A DNA stretch of 19,357 nucleotides from an uncultured Campylobacter sp. (GCF_938017615.1 NZ_CALIJA010000195.1:1-19357), one strand, 5' to 3'; counted from the first letter of the stretch, positions 7,594 through 14,358 are shown. Translations and numbers: made by a program. The notes: generated from the letters alone by a model not told the origin.

Positions 7594-7987
7594 CTACTTG
7601 CAGTCGCTAGGCTTAAATTCTACTCTTATAAATTCTTCGCCACTTTTTATCTTATAGCTCCATATCGCGCTGTTTATTAGCGGACGCATTACCTTCATCT
7701 GGTTACAAAAAATTTGCTTATTTTGGCTATCTATGACATTTTGTATCACGGTTTTTTGATCATTTCCGACACTGTCAAATTTCATCCCCATGCCGTCATT
7801 TAGCTCGTAGTTATAGATGAAGCTGCCATCTTTGCACTCGGCGCCCGTTAACGTCGTAATCTCGTCGACTCGCATCGGCGCACTCTTATTGATACCTTCC
7901 ATAGCCACTTTGAGCTGGACATTAATCGCAGCTTGGTGCCGCAAAAAGCGCCGCGAAAGCAAACGGAAGCAATAAAAACTTTTTCAT
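7594..7987 (-). pseudogene. Paralog of the cysteine protein, frameshifted in its signal peptide
   Basis: A strong AAGGAGA (7993–7999) precedes ATG 7987, which encodes a textbook signal peptide, MKKFLLLPFAFAALFAA, then PSCD and a stop. The family domain continues in another frame from about position 7940 down to 7594 (INVQLKVAMEG… to SDCK), keeping the three conserved cysteines and the block INKSAP–YELN. Removing one C from the GCACCAAGC run near 7931–7940 would join them as …FAAQAAINVQ, a plausible signal-peptidase junction. So this is either a recent one-base frameshift, a slippage-controlled gene, or a sequence error. The downstream frame otherwise opens only with a TTG at 7962 without a ribosome site. 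Base composition is more AT-rich than the methyltransferase. Unlike the plus-strand paralog, this copy would be fully exported. Confidence 0.75.
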
Positions 7988-8498
7988 AATTCTCTCCTTA
8001 AAAAATTTAGTAATGACATAAAAATTAATATTAATCGGTGCTTTAAATTTAGATCGAATTTTTGGTACTGCAAATATGGAATTTTATGCAAGTGCAGCAG
8101 CGAACGCGAAAAGTTTATTTGCGGAGATTAGCCCTAAAAAACGGAATTAGGCGGTATGTCAAGGTGAGGAATTTATCGGCTCGCCGCACTTAAATACGAA
8201 CTGCTGAGTTAAATTTCATAACGTGATTTTTACGGAATTTACCCAGCTTGCGGAATTAAATTTGATGCCTAGAGCGCTGGCAAACTAGGTATCAAAAATC
8301 CGATGCCCCAAATGAGTAAATACCCGCAAGAAAGCGCGTCTATGGGAGCTTTAAAGCCATGCTAATTATATCGCAGAGCTTAGGCGCAACGATCCGCAAG
8401 TGCGTGTCGTAAGATCGCCGCGACAAATTTTACCACAAGACGGCAGGCAAAAATAATCGACCAGATGCCGCTTACCATGCACAAAGGCGCAAGCGCGA
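7988..8498. other. Gene-poor region with a decayed cysteine-protein copy
   Basis: No intact gene. The left part holds the ribosome site of the frameshifted minus-strand gene, then a colinear relic of the cysteine protein on the plus strand (8020–8290). From about 8300 to 8455 there are short, coding-looking plus-strand pieces in different frames (for example HANYIAELRRNDPQV, ending in TAA near 8455) that I cannot identify; they may be another broken gene. Confidence 0.45.
8020..8290 (+). pseudogene. Decayed third copy of the cysteine protein
   Basis: Three landmarks of the gene at 6538–7017 recur in the same order. ATGGAATTTTATGC at 8076–8089 is identical to 6628–6641 (MEFYA), preceded by a similar AT-rich anchor-coding stretch. 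At 8157–8177 VCQGEEFI-like codons (CQGEEFI) match ACEEGSFI. At 8223 onwards VIFTEFTQLAEL recalls VSFCSTDFSRRLREL. The spacings are shorter than in the intact gene and stops fall between the pieces, as expected for a copy that has lost segments. Each match alone is weak; the shared order is the argument. Confidence 0.4.
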
Positions 8499-9113
8499 TT
8501 AGTTGTCGTTGATTACGTCCAAAATCTCTCTAGCGTGCACGGCGTAATCATTCGCCATCGATTTTTGAAAGATCCCGCCGATCTGCGCGTATGAGCCCTG
8601 ACCGCCACCGAAAAACTCCTCCTCGCCGTAGTTGCGCTCGTTTACGGCGATATTTTGGTTGTAGATCGGCTTTCCGTTTTTAAACATTTTTAGGCGTAGA
8701 TTGTAGCGTACGAAGGGCTTTGCCGAAACGTCGATGCCGTCGGAGCTGTAAAAGCCAAAGCCGAATGAGCTAAGCTCGGGTGCGATGACGAGCCCTTTGC
8801 CTTGCAGCGCTTTTTCGTCGTCGGTGACGCTCACGCGCCTTAGGTAGGTGTCGAAGAAGCGCTTTGCCTCGCCTGCGACGAACTCGCCGACGTCGATTTT
8901 AAGCTCATCGTCTCTGCCTAGCTTCGAGCTTGCGACGTAGCTTTTTGTCCCCATTAGCTCGCCAGGGACGTAAATGAGCGCACTTTGCATGGCGTTGGTC
9001 GCGCTTATAGTGTCGTCAAACGGTGCCACATCGGCGTTTTGATTAAACTGCGCTTCATATGCGCAACCGCTAAAAAGCGCGCAAACTATTGCGGCTAGAA
9101 AGAAATTTTTCAT
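8499..9113 (-). CDS. Predicted lipoprotein, function unknown
   Basis: The 204-residue product opens with MKNFFLAAIVCALFSGC, a type II signal peptide with lipobox FSGC, so the mature protein should be lipidated at the first cysteine and anchored to a membrane facing the periplasm. The rest is soluble, with alternating predicted strands (GLVIAPELSSFGFGFYSS, FVRYNLRLKMFKNGKPIYNQ) and a helical C-terminus; this plan recalls small outer-membrane-associated lipoproteins, but I do not recognise the family. No glycosylation sequon is present. I chose ATG 9113 because GGAG (part of the upstream ATGGAG) lies six bases before it; starting at 9125 would add four residues ahead of the signal peptide. It is last on the minus strand of this segment, downstream of a 24-bp direct repeat. 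Confidence 0.75.
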   Translation of the reverse strand: MKNFFLAAIVCALFSGCAYEAQFNQNADVAPFDDTISATNAMQSALIYVPGELMGTKSYVASSKLGRDDELKIDVGEFVAGEAKRFFDTYLRRVSVTDDEKALQGKGLVIAPELSSFGFGFYSSDGIDVSAKPFVRYNLRLKMFKNGKPIYNQNIAVNERNYGEEEFFGGGQGSYAQIGGIFQKSMANDYAVHAREILDVINDN

Positions 9114-9150
9114 TGTTTGCTCCATGTAAAAATTTTTGTAATTCTACCCC

Positions 9151-9174
9151 GCGGGTCTAAATTTTACGCTGAAA
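9151..9174. repeat. 24-bp direct repeat, left copy
   Basis: These 24 bases (beginning GCGGGTCTAAATTTTACG) recur exactly at 10328–10351. Here the copy lies between the stop of the AT-rich membrane-protein gene (9191) and the lipoprotein start. On the minus strand each copy follows a membrane-protein stop by 11–16 bases. Confidence 0.85.
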
Positions 9175-9190
9175 CGGACGGAATCGCTCT

Positions 9191-9976
9191 TTAATCCAAG
9201 CTAAAAAATCGCCTAAGCTTTCGCTTAAACGTGTCTTTTGGAATTTGCGTATCGCCGAAATCATCGCTCCAAATTTCGTTTTTATCAGTGAAATAGGTAA
9301 AATTTTGCCAATGCGGGATAAAATTTGTTTTCTGCTCCACGGTTATATTTTTGTCTTTGCAATACTGCAAAATTTCATCCAGTTCGCGCTTTGAGTAGAT
9401 GTTTATCAAAAAATAGTTGCGATTTTTAAATTTAATCACGACATTTTTATTTAGCAAACTTAGCGGCTCTTTGTTTTTAATCAACATAAAAATTTTAAAC
9501 GGCAAAACAAGCAAGATAAAATTTATCGTATAGTATAAAAACAGCGCCAGTTTGCCGATATGCACTCCAATAGATGATTTTTTATAAAGCTCGTAGGAGG
9601 TAAAGTAGTGAAATCTACCGAAGCTATCTATGAGCTCGGATACGATGCAGAAGTTTATCTTATCGGCATTTGAAGCATCGATACATTTATTGCGCTCTGA
9701 ATCGTGCGCAAATTCGTAAGAGATTTTATCGTTAAAAAACTCAAAATATGAAATTTTACGCCTGCACTTTACATACCATTGTATTTGTGCGATAAATAAA
9801 ACTGCGGCTATAAGGAGCAGGAACGAATCTTTGTTGTTAAATTTTAAGAGATCGATGACCGCAGTGTCGGATATATACAGAGTGCAAAAAGATATTAAGG
9901 CGATAAATAGGCTATTTGCTTGGAAGTAAACTGCTCTATCTATGATTTTGATCGGCTCTTTGTCGTAATCCCTCAT
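9191..9976 (-). CDS. AT-rich membrane protein, function unknown
   Basis: I do not recognise this 261-residue protein. It has about three membrane segments (about 21–41, 50–68 and 140–166), a cytoplasmic part between the second and third with FEFFNDKISYEF (78–89), and a C-terminal domain with a strand-helix unit (NYFLINIYSKRELDEILQYC, 187–206) and a basic/aromatic tail. The plan resembles the protein at 10363–11052: two N-terminal helices, an EF…KIS[YF] strand, a further hydrophobic part, then a strand-helix unit. They may be distant paralogs. The gene is far richer in A+T than its neighbours (13 G/C in bases 9481–9540) and lies between 24-bp direct repeats, which suggests separate acquisition. 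AAAAAGGA lies five bases before ATG 9976, and an extended -10 lies at 10004–10012. Confidence 0.7.
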   Translation of the reverse strand: MRDYDKEPIKIIDRAVYFQANSLFIALISFCTLYISDTAVIDLLKFNNKDSFLLLIAAVLFIAQIQWYVKCRRKISYFEFFNDKISYEFAHDSERNKCIDASNADKINFCIVSELIDSFGRFHYFTSYELYKKSSIGVHIGKLALFLYYTINFILLVLPFKIFMLIKNKEPLSLLNKNVVIKFKNRNYFLINIYSKRELDEILQYCKDKNITVEQKTNFIPHWQNFTYFTDKNEIWSDDFGDTQIPKDTFKRKLRRFFSLD

Positions 9977-10003
9977 AAAATTCCTTTTTGGTATGGTTTT
10001 CGT

Positions 10004-10012
10004 ATTTTATCA
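10004..10012 (-). promoter_or_regulatory. Extended -10 promoter for the AT-rich membrane protein
   Basis: On the minus strand TGATAAAAT reads into the gene starting at 9976. Transcription should begin near 9997, giving a leader of about 20 bases that contains the AAAAAGGA ribosome site. This suggests the gene has its own promoter. Confidence 0.45.
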
Positions 10013-10130
10013 CCGCCTCGCTTTCGACGCGTTTAAGAGCGCAGGATATTTGCATAGGCGCTTGCGGCGAGGCGAGTTGCGACAAGCCGTGGTTATCTCA
10101 GTCAAGCAGACACTAGCAACTCATCTGAAG

Positions 10131-10218
10131 CTGCTTAGAGGATTGCTTCGGGTGCCGAGCGATCTAATCTGCGACTGCTTAGAGGACTACTGCGAGTACT
10201 GAGCGATCTCATCTACGA
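10131..10218. repeat. 44-bp tandem repeat, two units plus a fading third
   Basis: Units 10131–10174 and 10175–10218 abut exactly and agree at 36 of 44 bases by hand count; both begin CTGCTTAGAGGA and contain GAGCGATCT then ATCT. The 43–44 bases before 10131 keep only the end of the unit (CTCATCTGAAG), suggesting an older third copy. A period of 44 is not a multiple of three, which argues against coding. There are no spacers, so it is not CRISPR. Unit 2 slightly overlaps the stub at 10209–10345. Confidence 0.75.
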
Positions 10219-10345
10219 CTACCGCGGACAGAATTTTGCTCGAAATCCAGCCCCAATCTCGCCGTAAAATACTCGCGCAGTATCCGCCTTTGCGCTTCGT
10301 TTACGTTTAGCTTTATCCAGACATCCAGCGGGTCTAAATTTTACG
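10209..10345 (-). pseudogene. C-terminal stub of a membrane-protein paralog
   Basis: On the minus strand the frame NLDPLDVWIKLNVNEAQRR and LREYFTARLGLDFEQN runs to a TGA at 10209–10211 with no start codon or ribosome site. It resembles the end of the neighbouring protein (VFFCIRPSRAECEALRIYFLKNFSYD): a short strand, a three-residue turn, then a helix with L-R-x-Y-F. The frame begins inside the 24-bp repeat just after an in-frame TAA. It looks like the tail of a lost third family member. Confidence 0.5.
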
Positions 10346-10351
10346 CTGAAA
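10328..10351. repeat. 24-bp direct repeat, right copy
   Basis: Exact copy of 9151–9174 in the same orientation. It lies 11 bases beyond the stop of the membrane-protein gene at 10363 and overlaps the start of the stub at 10209–10345. The two copies enclose about 1.15 kb carrying the AT-rich gene. No integrase or transposase is nearby. Confidence 0.85.
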
Positions 10352-10362
10352 ACCGAAAAATT

Positions 10363-11052
10363 TCACGCCTTAATGTCGTAGCTGAAATTTTTCAAAAAAT
10401 ATATACGTAAAGCTTCGCACTCGGCGCGGCTAGGACGGATGCAAAAAAATACCGCCGAGCCCGTATCGTCCTTGCCGCGCAGTAGCAGGCAGTCGCGCAG
10501 TCGTAGCCCCGCTCGTCCATCTAGCCTTCGCGCGACGACGAGCTTTGAAGCGATCAAAATCGCAAAAATGCCCGCCGCTGCATAGATCGCAGCTTCGGCA
10601 AAGTCAAATTTGATCGTCAAAAACACGCCCGCGACGTATACGAAAAGAAGCAAGAATTTTAAAATTTCTTGTAGTTTCAAAAACCGTTCGTAGCTTAGAA
10701 ACGGCACGCGAAACGTCCGCACGAAGCCGAACGACGGCTCTATCAGATCGACGCATCCAAGCATAAGATCGTATTTGTCTAGCCCTCTGCGAAAGGATAT
10801 TTTAAGCTCGTCAAATTCCACGCGCGCCGCCTCTTTGCTACCGCTTCGCAGATAAAGTAACGCTAAAAACATAAAAACGATCGTCAGGCTGGGCTTGGCT
10901 CGCTGCGAGCGTAGCGGGCTGTCCGTGTAAAACAGCTCCCCCGATCCGCCGATGTCCAAAGAGATAAAAATGCAAAAAAACGCAAGGATAGAGGCGGAGA
11001 AAATTCTATAAAACGTATCGTCGCAGATGAGGCTGAATTCGGGCTTTTGCAT
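10363..11052 (-). CDS. Membrane protein, function unknown, coupled to the GNAT gene
   Basis: I do not recognise this 229-residue protein. It has four likely membrane helices in two pairs (about 15–33 and 55–69; 130–148 and 153–172), a cytoplasmic strand-rich part between the pairs (VEFDELKISFRRGLDKYD, 78–95) and a C-terminal strand-helix unit (VFFCIRPSRAECEALRIYF, 201–219). The layout is like that of bacterial PH-domain membrane proteins, but this is a resemblance only. Its ATG overlaps the GNAT stop by one base (TAATG), so the two are translated together and may act together. The protein at 9191–9976 and the stub at 10209–10345 look related. A 24-bp direct repeat follows the stop. Its composition is like the chromosome, unlike the AT-rich relative. 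Confidence 0.7.
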   Translation of the reverse strand: MQKPEFSLICDDTFYRIFSASILAFFCIFISLDIGGSGELFYTDSPLRSQRAKPSLTIVFMFLALLYLRSGSKEAARVEFDELKISFRRGLDKYDLMLGCVDLIEPSFGFVRTFRVPFLSYERFLKLQEILKFLLLFVYVAGVFLTIKFDFAEAAIYAAAGIFAILIASKLVVARRLDGRAGLRLRDCLLLRGKDDTGSAVFFCIRPSRAECEALRIYFLKNFSYDIKA

Positions 11053-12182
11053 TAGTTTTTATATAGCGGCGCGTCGGTGATTTTAAATCTAAATTTATTG
11101 CCCGCGCCGATAAATTTCACGAAGCTCGCTACGTCAAATCCCTGCTGCGGCGCGCTTAGCGGCGGTCTAGCAAGGATCTCGAAGCTTAGGCCTGCGTAGT
11201 TGAAAAACTTGCCGCAGCGCCCAAAGCCGCGCCTGCCGTAGAATTCTATGCGGCGCAGGCGCTGCGCAAGGTTGGGCGCGTCCTCGTGCGGCGGCTCGAC
11301 GTCAAGGACGATTTGCGCGCGCGGATTTTGCTCGGAGATGAGCGCGAGTAGCCTTGAGCCGATCCCCAGCCCGCGAAATTTCGCATCGATGCCGAGGTAG
11401 GCCACGTAAAAAATCCCGCCATCCCCGCCGCTTGAAATTTCGCTCTCATCGCGACGCGAAATTTTGCTTTCATCGCGACGCGAAATCCCGCTCTCATCGT
11501 AGCACAAAATCTTTCCCTTTGCGGCATCGGATGAAATTTCTCTCTCCGTAGCGCTCGGTGAAATTTCGCCGTGCACGCTCACATTTGAAATTTTATCTGT
11601 CGCGACACCGCGGCATAGTATTTCTCCCGCACTCGCCTGCTTTAAATCGTCGTCCGCACGTTTTATATTTTCGCTCGCTAGCCATTGATCCGCGCCCGCG
11701 CCCAAAACCCCGTCGCTAGCGCTTAAATCTGAAATTTCATTGCTCGTAACGTAGTTTGAAATTTCGTCGCTCGCAGTACCGAAAGATCCCGCATCGCAAG
11801 CGAATTCCACGCCGCTATGGGCCTTGGATCTTAAAATTTTATCCGCATTTAGGCGAGGCGGCGGCTGTTTGTGGTGCAAAACCGCGTGCTTGTAGGTTTG
11901 CTCGGTCCTATAGACGAAAAATCCAACGAGCTCTTCGCCGCTTAAATTTGGCGCCGCCGCGTTTGAATTTTCGCCTGTCGCCGCGCGATGTTTATTTGCC
12001 GCTCCGCTAGCGCTTAGGGCGCCAAAATCCTCGAAAATCGCCGCGATTTCAAGCTGTCCTTTGCGCGACATTTTTAAGAAATTTTTTATGCTGATACGCT
12101 CAATTTCGGGGAACGCCGCGACGTTGATCGCCTCTATGCGCGCGATCAGCGCCGAGTCCTCGCCGATACGCTCAAGTCTCAT
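11052..12182 (-). CDS. GNAT acetyltransferase interrupted by a low-complexity repeat insert
   Basis: The ends form a GNAT domain, which transfers acetyl from acetyl-CoA to an amine. An N-terminal helical part (1–52, AAFPEIERISIKNFLKM) and strand LVGFFVYRTE (85–94) are followed, after a long insert, by YVAYLGIDAKFRGLGIGSRLL (259–279), whose R-G-L-G-I-G is the CoA pyrophosphate loop, then LDVEPPHEDAPN and RRIEFYGRRGF (311–320), the usual C-terminal Tyr motif. Residues about 97–255 are a Ser/Glu/Asp/Ile-rich insert with recurring EIS words and a tandem RRDESKIS/RRDESEIS; a smaller Ala/Asn-rich insert sits at 53–80. Typical GNATs are 150–200 residues; this one is 376. AGGAGG lies four bases before ATG 12182. 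The stop overlaps the next gene. The acceptor substrate is unknown. Confidence 0.8.
   Translation of the reverse strand: MRLERIGEDSALIARIEAINVAAFPEIERISIKNFLKMSRKGQLEIAAIFEDFGALSASGAANKHRAATGENSNAAAPNLSGEELVGFFVYRTEQTYKHAVLHHKQPPPRLNADKILRSKAHSGVEFACDAGSFGTASDEISNYVTSNEISDLSASDGVLGAGADQWLASENIKRADDDLKQASAGEILCRGVATDKISNVSVHGEISPSATEREISSDAAKGKILCYDESGISRRDESKISRRDESEISSGGDGGIFYVAYLGIDAKFRGLGIGSRLLALISEQNPRAQIVLDVEPPHEDAPNLAQRLRRIEFYGRRGFGRCGKFFNYAGLSFEILARPPLSAPQQGFDVASFVKFIGAGNKFRFKITDAPLYKN
11446..11510 (-). repeat. 24-bp in-frame tandem repeat within the GNAT gene
   Basis: The word TCATCGCGACGCGAAAT occurs at 11446–11462 and again at 11470–11486; a drifted third copy lies at 11494–11510. 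The 24-bp period encodes eight-residue units RRDESEIS, RRDESKIS and CYDESGIS. Further degenerate GAAATTTC-containing words continue to about 11780. Confidence 0.8.
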
Positions 12183-12313
12183 TTTGCCTCCTTGTCGCGA
12201 TAGGCCTACCGCGTAAATTTAAAATTTGCCCGCCTAGCTCGCGGGAATTTCATCGCTCGGCCCTTGAAATTTCATTAAATTTCGCAAAATTTCGCCGCAC
12301 CGCTCGTCTAAAT

Positions 12314-13429
12314 TTAATCCTCGCTGTAAATTCGCTTTAAATTCCCCAGCGTCGCGCTCGCGTTTAGCAGCAGCGCATCGGCGATCGCCAGCCGCGCCAT
12401 TGCGGTAGCTACGACGCTGCCGCGCACGGCGATACACGGATCGTGCCGCCCGCGCAGCTCGCAGACCGTATCCGCGCCGCACACGTCCACGCTATGCTGC
12501 GCCATGAAAATGCTCGGAGTGGGCTTAAAATGCGTCACAATCTCGATAGGTGCGCCGCTACTTATGCCGCCCAAAATTCCGCCTGCGTTGTTACTTGCGA
12601 AATTTGCGCCGATCTTGCCGCCGTTGGTGCGGATCGCATCCTTGCTAGCGCGCATAAAATCGTTGTTTTCGCTGCCTTTTAGCGTGCTCGCTTTCACTCC
12701 GGCGCCGATCTGCACGGCCTTTACGCCGTTTATGCCCATCAGCGCGCCCGCAAGCGCCGCATCGAGCTTACCATACAGCGGCTCGCCGAGCCCAGCAGGC
12801 ACGCCCGTAACGCGAGTTAGCACGCAACCGCCGATACTATCGCCCGCATTTTTGACGCTTAGAATTAGCTCCTTCTGCGCGCCCTCCACAGCGGGATCGA
12901 GCGCGAAAATTTCGCTGTTTTGCACAAAGTCGAAGTCTAAATTTCCCGCGTAAATTTCGCCCACGCCGTAAATTCCACTTTTTACGGAAATTTTAAAGTG
13001 ATCCAGCAAGATTTGCGCAAACGCTCCCGCAGCCACGCGCACGGCGGTTTCGCGCGCGCTTGCTCGCCCGCCGCCTCGGTAATCGCGCAGTCCGTATTTG
13101 GCAAAATACGAAAAATCGGCGTGTGCGGGGCGGAAAATATCCTTGAGATTTTCGTAGTCCTTCGAGTGCTGGTTTGCGTTGCGGATGATAAATCCGATCG
13201 GCGCGCCGGTGCTGCGACCGTCAAAAATTCCGCTTAAAATTTCGATCTCATCGGATTCCTTGCGCGGCGTAGCGTATTTGCCGCCCGGTTTGCGGCGGTC
13301 AAGCTCGCTTTGTATATTTGAAATCTCGATTTCCACGCCCGACGGGAAGCCATCCAAAACGCCGCCGATCGCCGCGCCGTGGCTCTCGCCGAAGGTGCTA
13401 AGGCGCAATCTCTCGCCGAAAGTATTCAT
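12314..13429 (-). CDS. aroC: Chorismate synthase
   Basis: AroC converts 5-enolpyruvylshikimate-3-phosphate to chorismate, the last step of the shikimate pathway, using reduced FMN in the cytoplasm. The 371-residue length is normal. All three family signatures are visible: GESHGAAIGGVLDGFPSG near 14–31, the central YRGGGRASARETAVRVAAG region (about 120–138), and RHDPCIAVRGSVVATAMARL near 330–350. The N-terminal RRKPGGKYATPRKESDE segment is also typical. Its ATG overlaps the RNase III stop (ATGA), giving translational coupling. The same rnc–aroC pairing is found in C. jejuni as I recall. The 131 bases after its stop contain no convincing terminator, so transcripts may continue into the GNAT gene. 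Confidence 0.97.
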   Translation of the reverse strand: MNTFGERLRLSTFGESHGAAIGGVLDGFPSGVEIEISNIQSELDRRKPGGKYATPRKESDEIEILSGIFDGRSTGAPIGFIIRNANQHSKDYENLKDIFRPAHADFSYFAKYGLRDYRGGGRASARETAVRVAAGAFAQILLDHFKISVKSGIYGVGEIYAGNLDFDFVQNSEIFALDPAVEGAQKELILSVKNAGDSIGGCVLTRVTGVPAGLGEPLYGKLDAALAGALMGINGVKAVQIGAGVKASTLKGSENNDFMRASKDAIRTNGGKIGANFASNNAGGILGGISSGAPIEIVTHFKPTPSIFMAQHSVDVCGADTVCELRGRHDPCIAVRGSVVATAMARLAIADALLLNASATLGNLKRIYSED

Positions 13430-14340
13430 AGCGCGCCTCCTTGATCGCTATCGCATCCGTTTTGTTCGGCGTTTTTGTTTCGCTCATTGCTTTTTTTAGC
13501 GTTCGGCGTACCGCCTGATGCGCCGGCGCGGTCGCTCTTTTTGCCACTCCGCGCCCGTCCGTCGTCGCCACCTCGTGAGCCTTTTTCGCTGTCCTGAGCG
13601 CAGTTCGCGCCGTTTTGTACGTCGCCGCATGCTGTTTGCTTGCCATTTTGCGCGCTAGTGCTGTGCGAGGCACCATTTTGTAAAAGCTCTATCGCGATTT
13701 GCGCGCATTTTTGCTCGGCTTCTTTTTTGCTAGCTCCCACGGCGGAGGAGAGCTGCTTGCCGCCTACGAGCGCCGCCATTTCGAAGCTTTTTTTGTGATC
13801 GGGGCCGCTCGAGCCTAAAAGGATATATTCGGGCGTGACGCCGAATTTTGCCTGCGTGAGCTCTTGCAGCGCGGTTTTGTAGTCTCGCACGAGCTCGTTA
13901 AAGCTGATGTGCGGATAGAGGATTTCTAAGATTGTAGTCGCGATGCGGGCGGTGTTTTGTAGCCCACTCTCGAGATAGACGGCGCCCATTATCGCCTCAA
14001 ACGCGTCCGAAAGCAGCGATGGTTTCTCGCGCCCGCCGTTGCGCTCCTCGGACAGCGACATATTCAGGTTCTCGCCGATGCCCAAAAATTTTGCAAATTT
14101 AGAAAAGCTGCTTTCGTTCACGAGTGCGGCGCGCAGCTTGCTCAGATCGCCCTCGTCGCTACTAAATTTTTTGAAAAGATACTCGCCCACGATCAGATCC
14201 ATCACCGCATCGCCTAAAAATTCCAGCCTCTCGTTGTTGTGTCCGTTTTTGGCGCTTTTGTGCGTAAGAGCGATCTTAAGGTGGGTTAAATTTTTAAATT
14301 TATAGCCCAGTTTTTCTTGTAATTTTTCTAAATTTTGCAT
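13426..14340 (-). CDS. rnc: Ribonuclease III with an unusual C-terminal tail
   Basis: RNase III cleaves double-stranded RNA and matures rRNA and some mRNAs in the cytoplasm. The catalytic domain shows the signature NERLEFLGDAVMD (36–48) with E40 and D44, and SDAFEAIMGAVYLE with D112 and E115. The double-stranded RNA-binding domain spans about 152–222 (DYKTALQELTQ to EQKCAQIAIELLQN). The family usually ends there, at about 220–230 residues; here a further 80 residues follow, rich in Asn, Gly, Ser, Lys and Asp, with no recognisable domain. ATG 14340 is preceded by AGGG five bases away and by a possible -10 at 14359–14364. The stop overlaps aroC by three bases. The tail keeps frame and ends exactly at the overlap, so it does not look like a frameshift product. 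Confidence 0.95.
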   Translation of the reverse strand: MQNLEKLQEKLGYKFKNLTHLKIALTHKSAKNGHNNERLEFLGDAVMDLIVGEYLFKKFSSDEGDLSKLRAALVNESSFSKFAKFLGIGENLNMSLSEERNGGREKPSLLSDAFEAIMGAVYLESGLQNTARIATTILEILYPHISFNELVRDYKTALQELTQAKFGVTPEYILLGSSGPDHKKSFEMAALVGGKQLSSAVGASKKEAEQKCAQIAIELLQNGASHSTSAQNGKQTACGDVQNGANCAQDSEKGSRGGDDGRARSGKKSDRAGASGGTPNAKKSNERNKNAEQNGCDSDQGGAL

Positions 14341-14358
14341 ATTAACCCTTTTTATAAA

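Larger units (their letters stand above)
9977..10362. other. Intergenic region: tandem repeats, gene stub, direct repeat
   Basis: The region holds, from left to right, the promoter of the AT-rich gene, a decaying 44-bp tandem repeat, the C-terminal stub of a membrane-protein paralog on the minus strand, and the right copy of the 24-bp repeat. A 69-codon plus frame at 9993–10202 runs over the tandem repeat and I do not accept it as a gene. Confidence 0.6.

Noticed and set aside
9993..10202. 69-codon plus-strand open frame
   Set aside because: It runs over the 44-bp tandem repeat, whose period is out of frame, and has no ribosome site.
10131..10218. CRISPR array
   Set aside because: The units abut without spacers and no cas genes are present.
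9151..10351. 24-bp repeats as phage or integron attachment sites
   Set aside because: No integrase, transposase or tRNA gene is near, so only direct repeats are claimed.
11354..12010. Plus-strand open frames opposite the GNAT gene
   Set aside because: Arg/Ser-rich antisense shadows of a repeat-rich coding strand, without ribosome sites.
12229..12245. Terminator between aroC and the GNAT gene
   Set aside because: The CCCGC/GCGGG stem is only five pairs and the downstream T-tract on the minus strand is interrupted; too weak to annotate.
13179..13676. Open frames on both strands over the aroC start and the RNase III tail
   Set aside because: Compositional shadows; the rnc–aroC frames have family motifs and a clean ATGA overlap.
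13426..13680. RNase III tail as a frameshift artefact
   Set aside because: The frame remains open without a change in register and ends at the coupled aroC start; similar fillers occur in other genes here.
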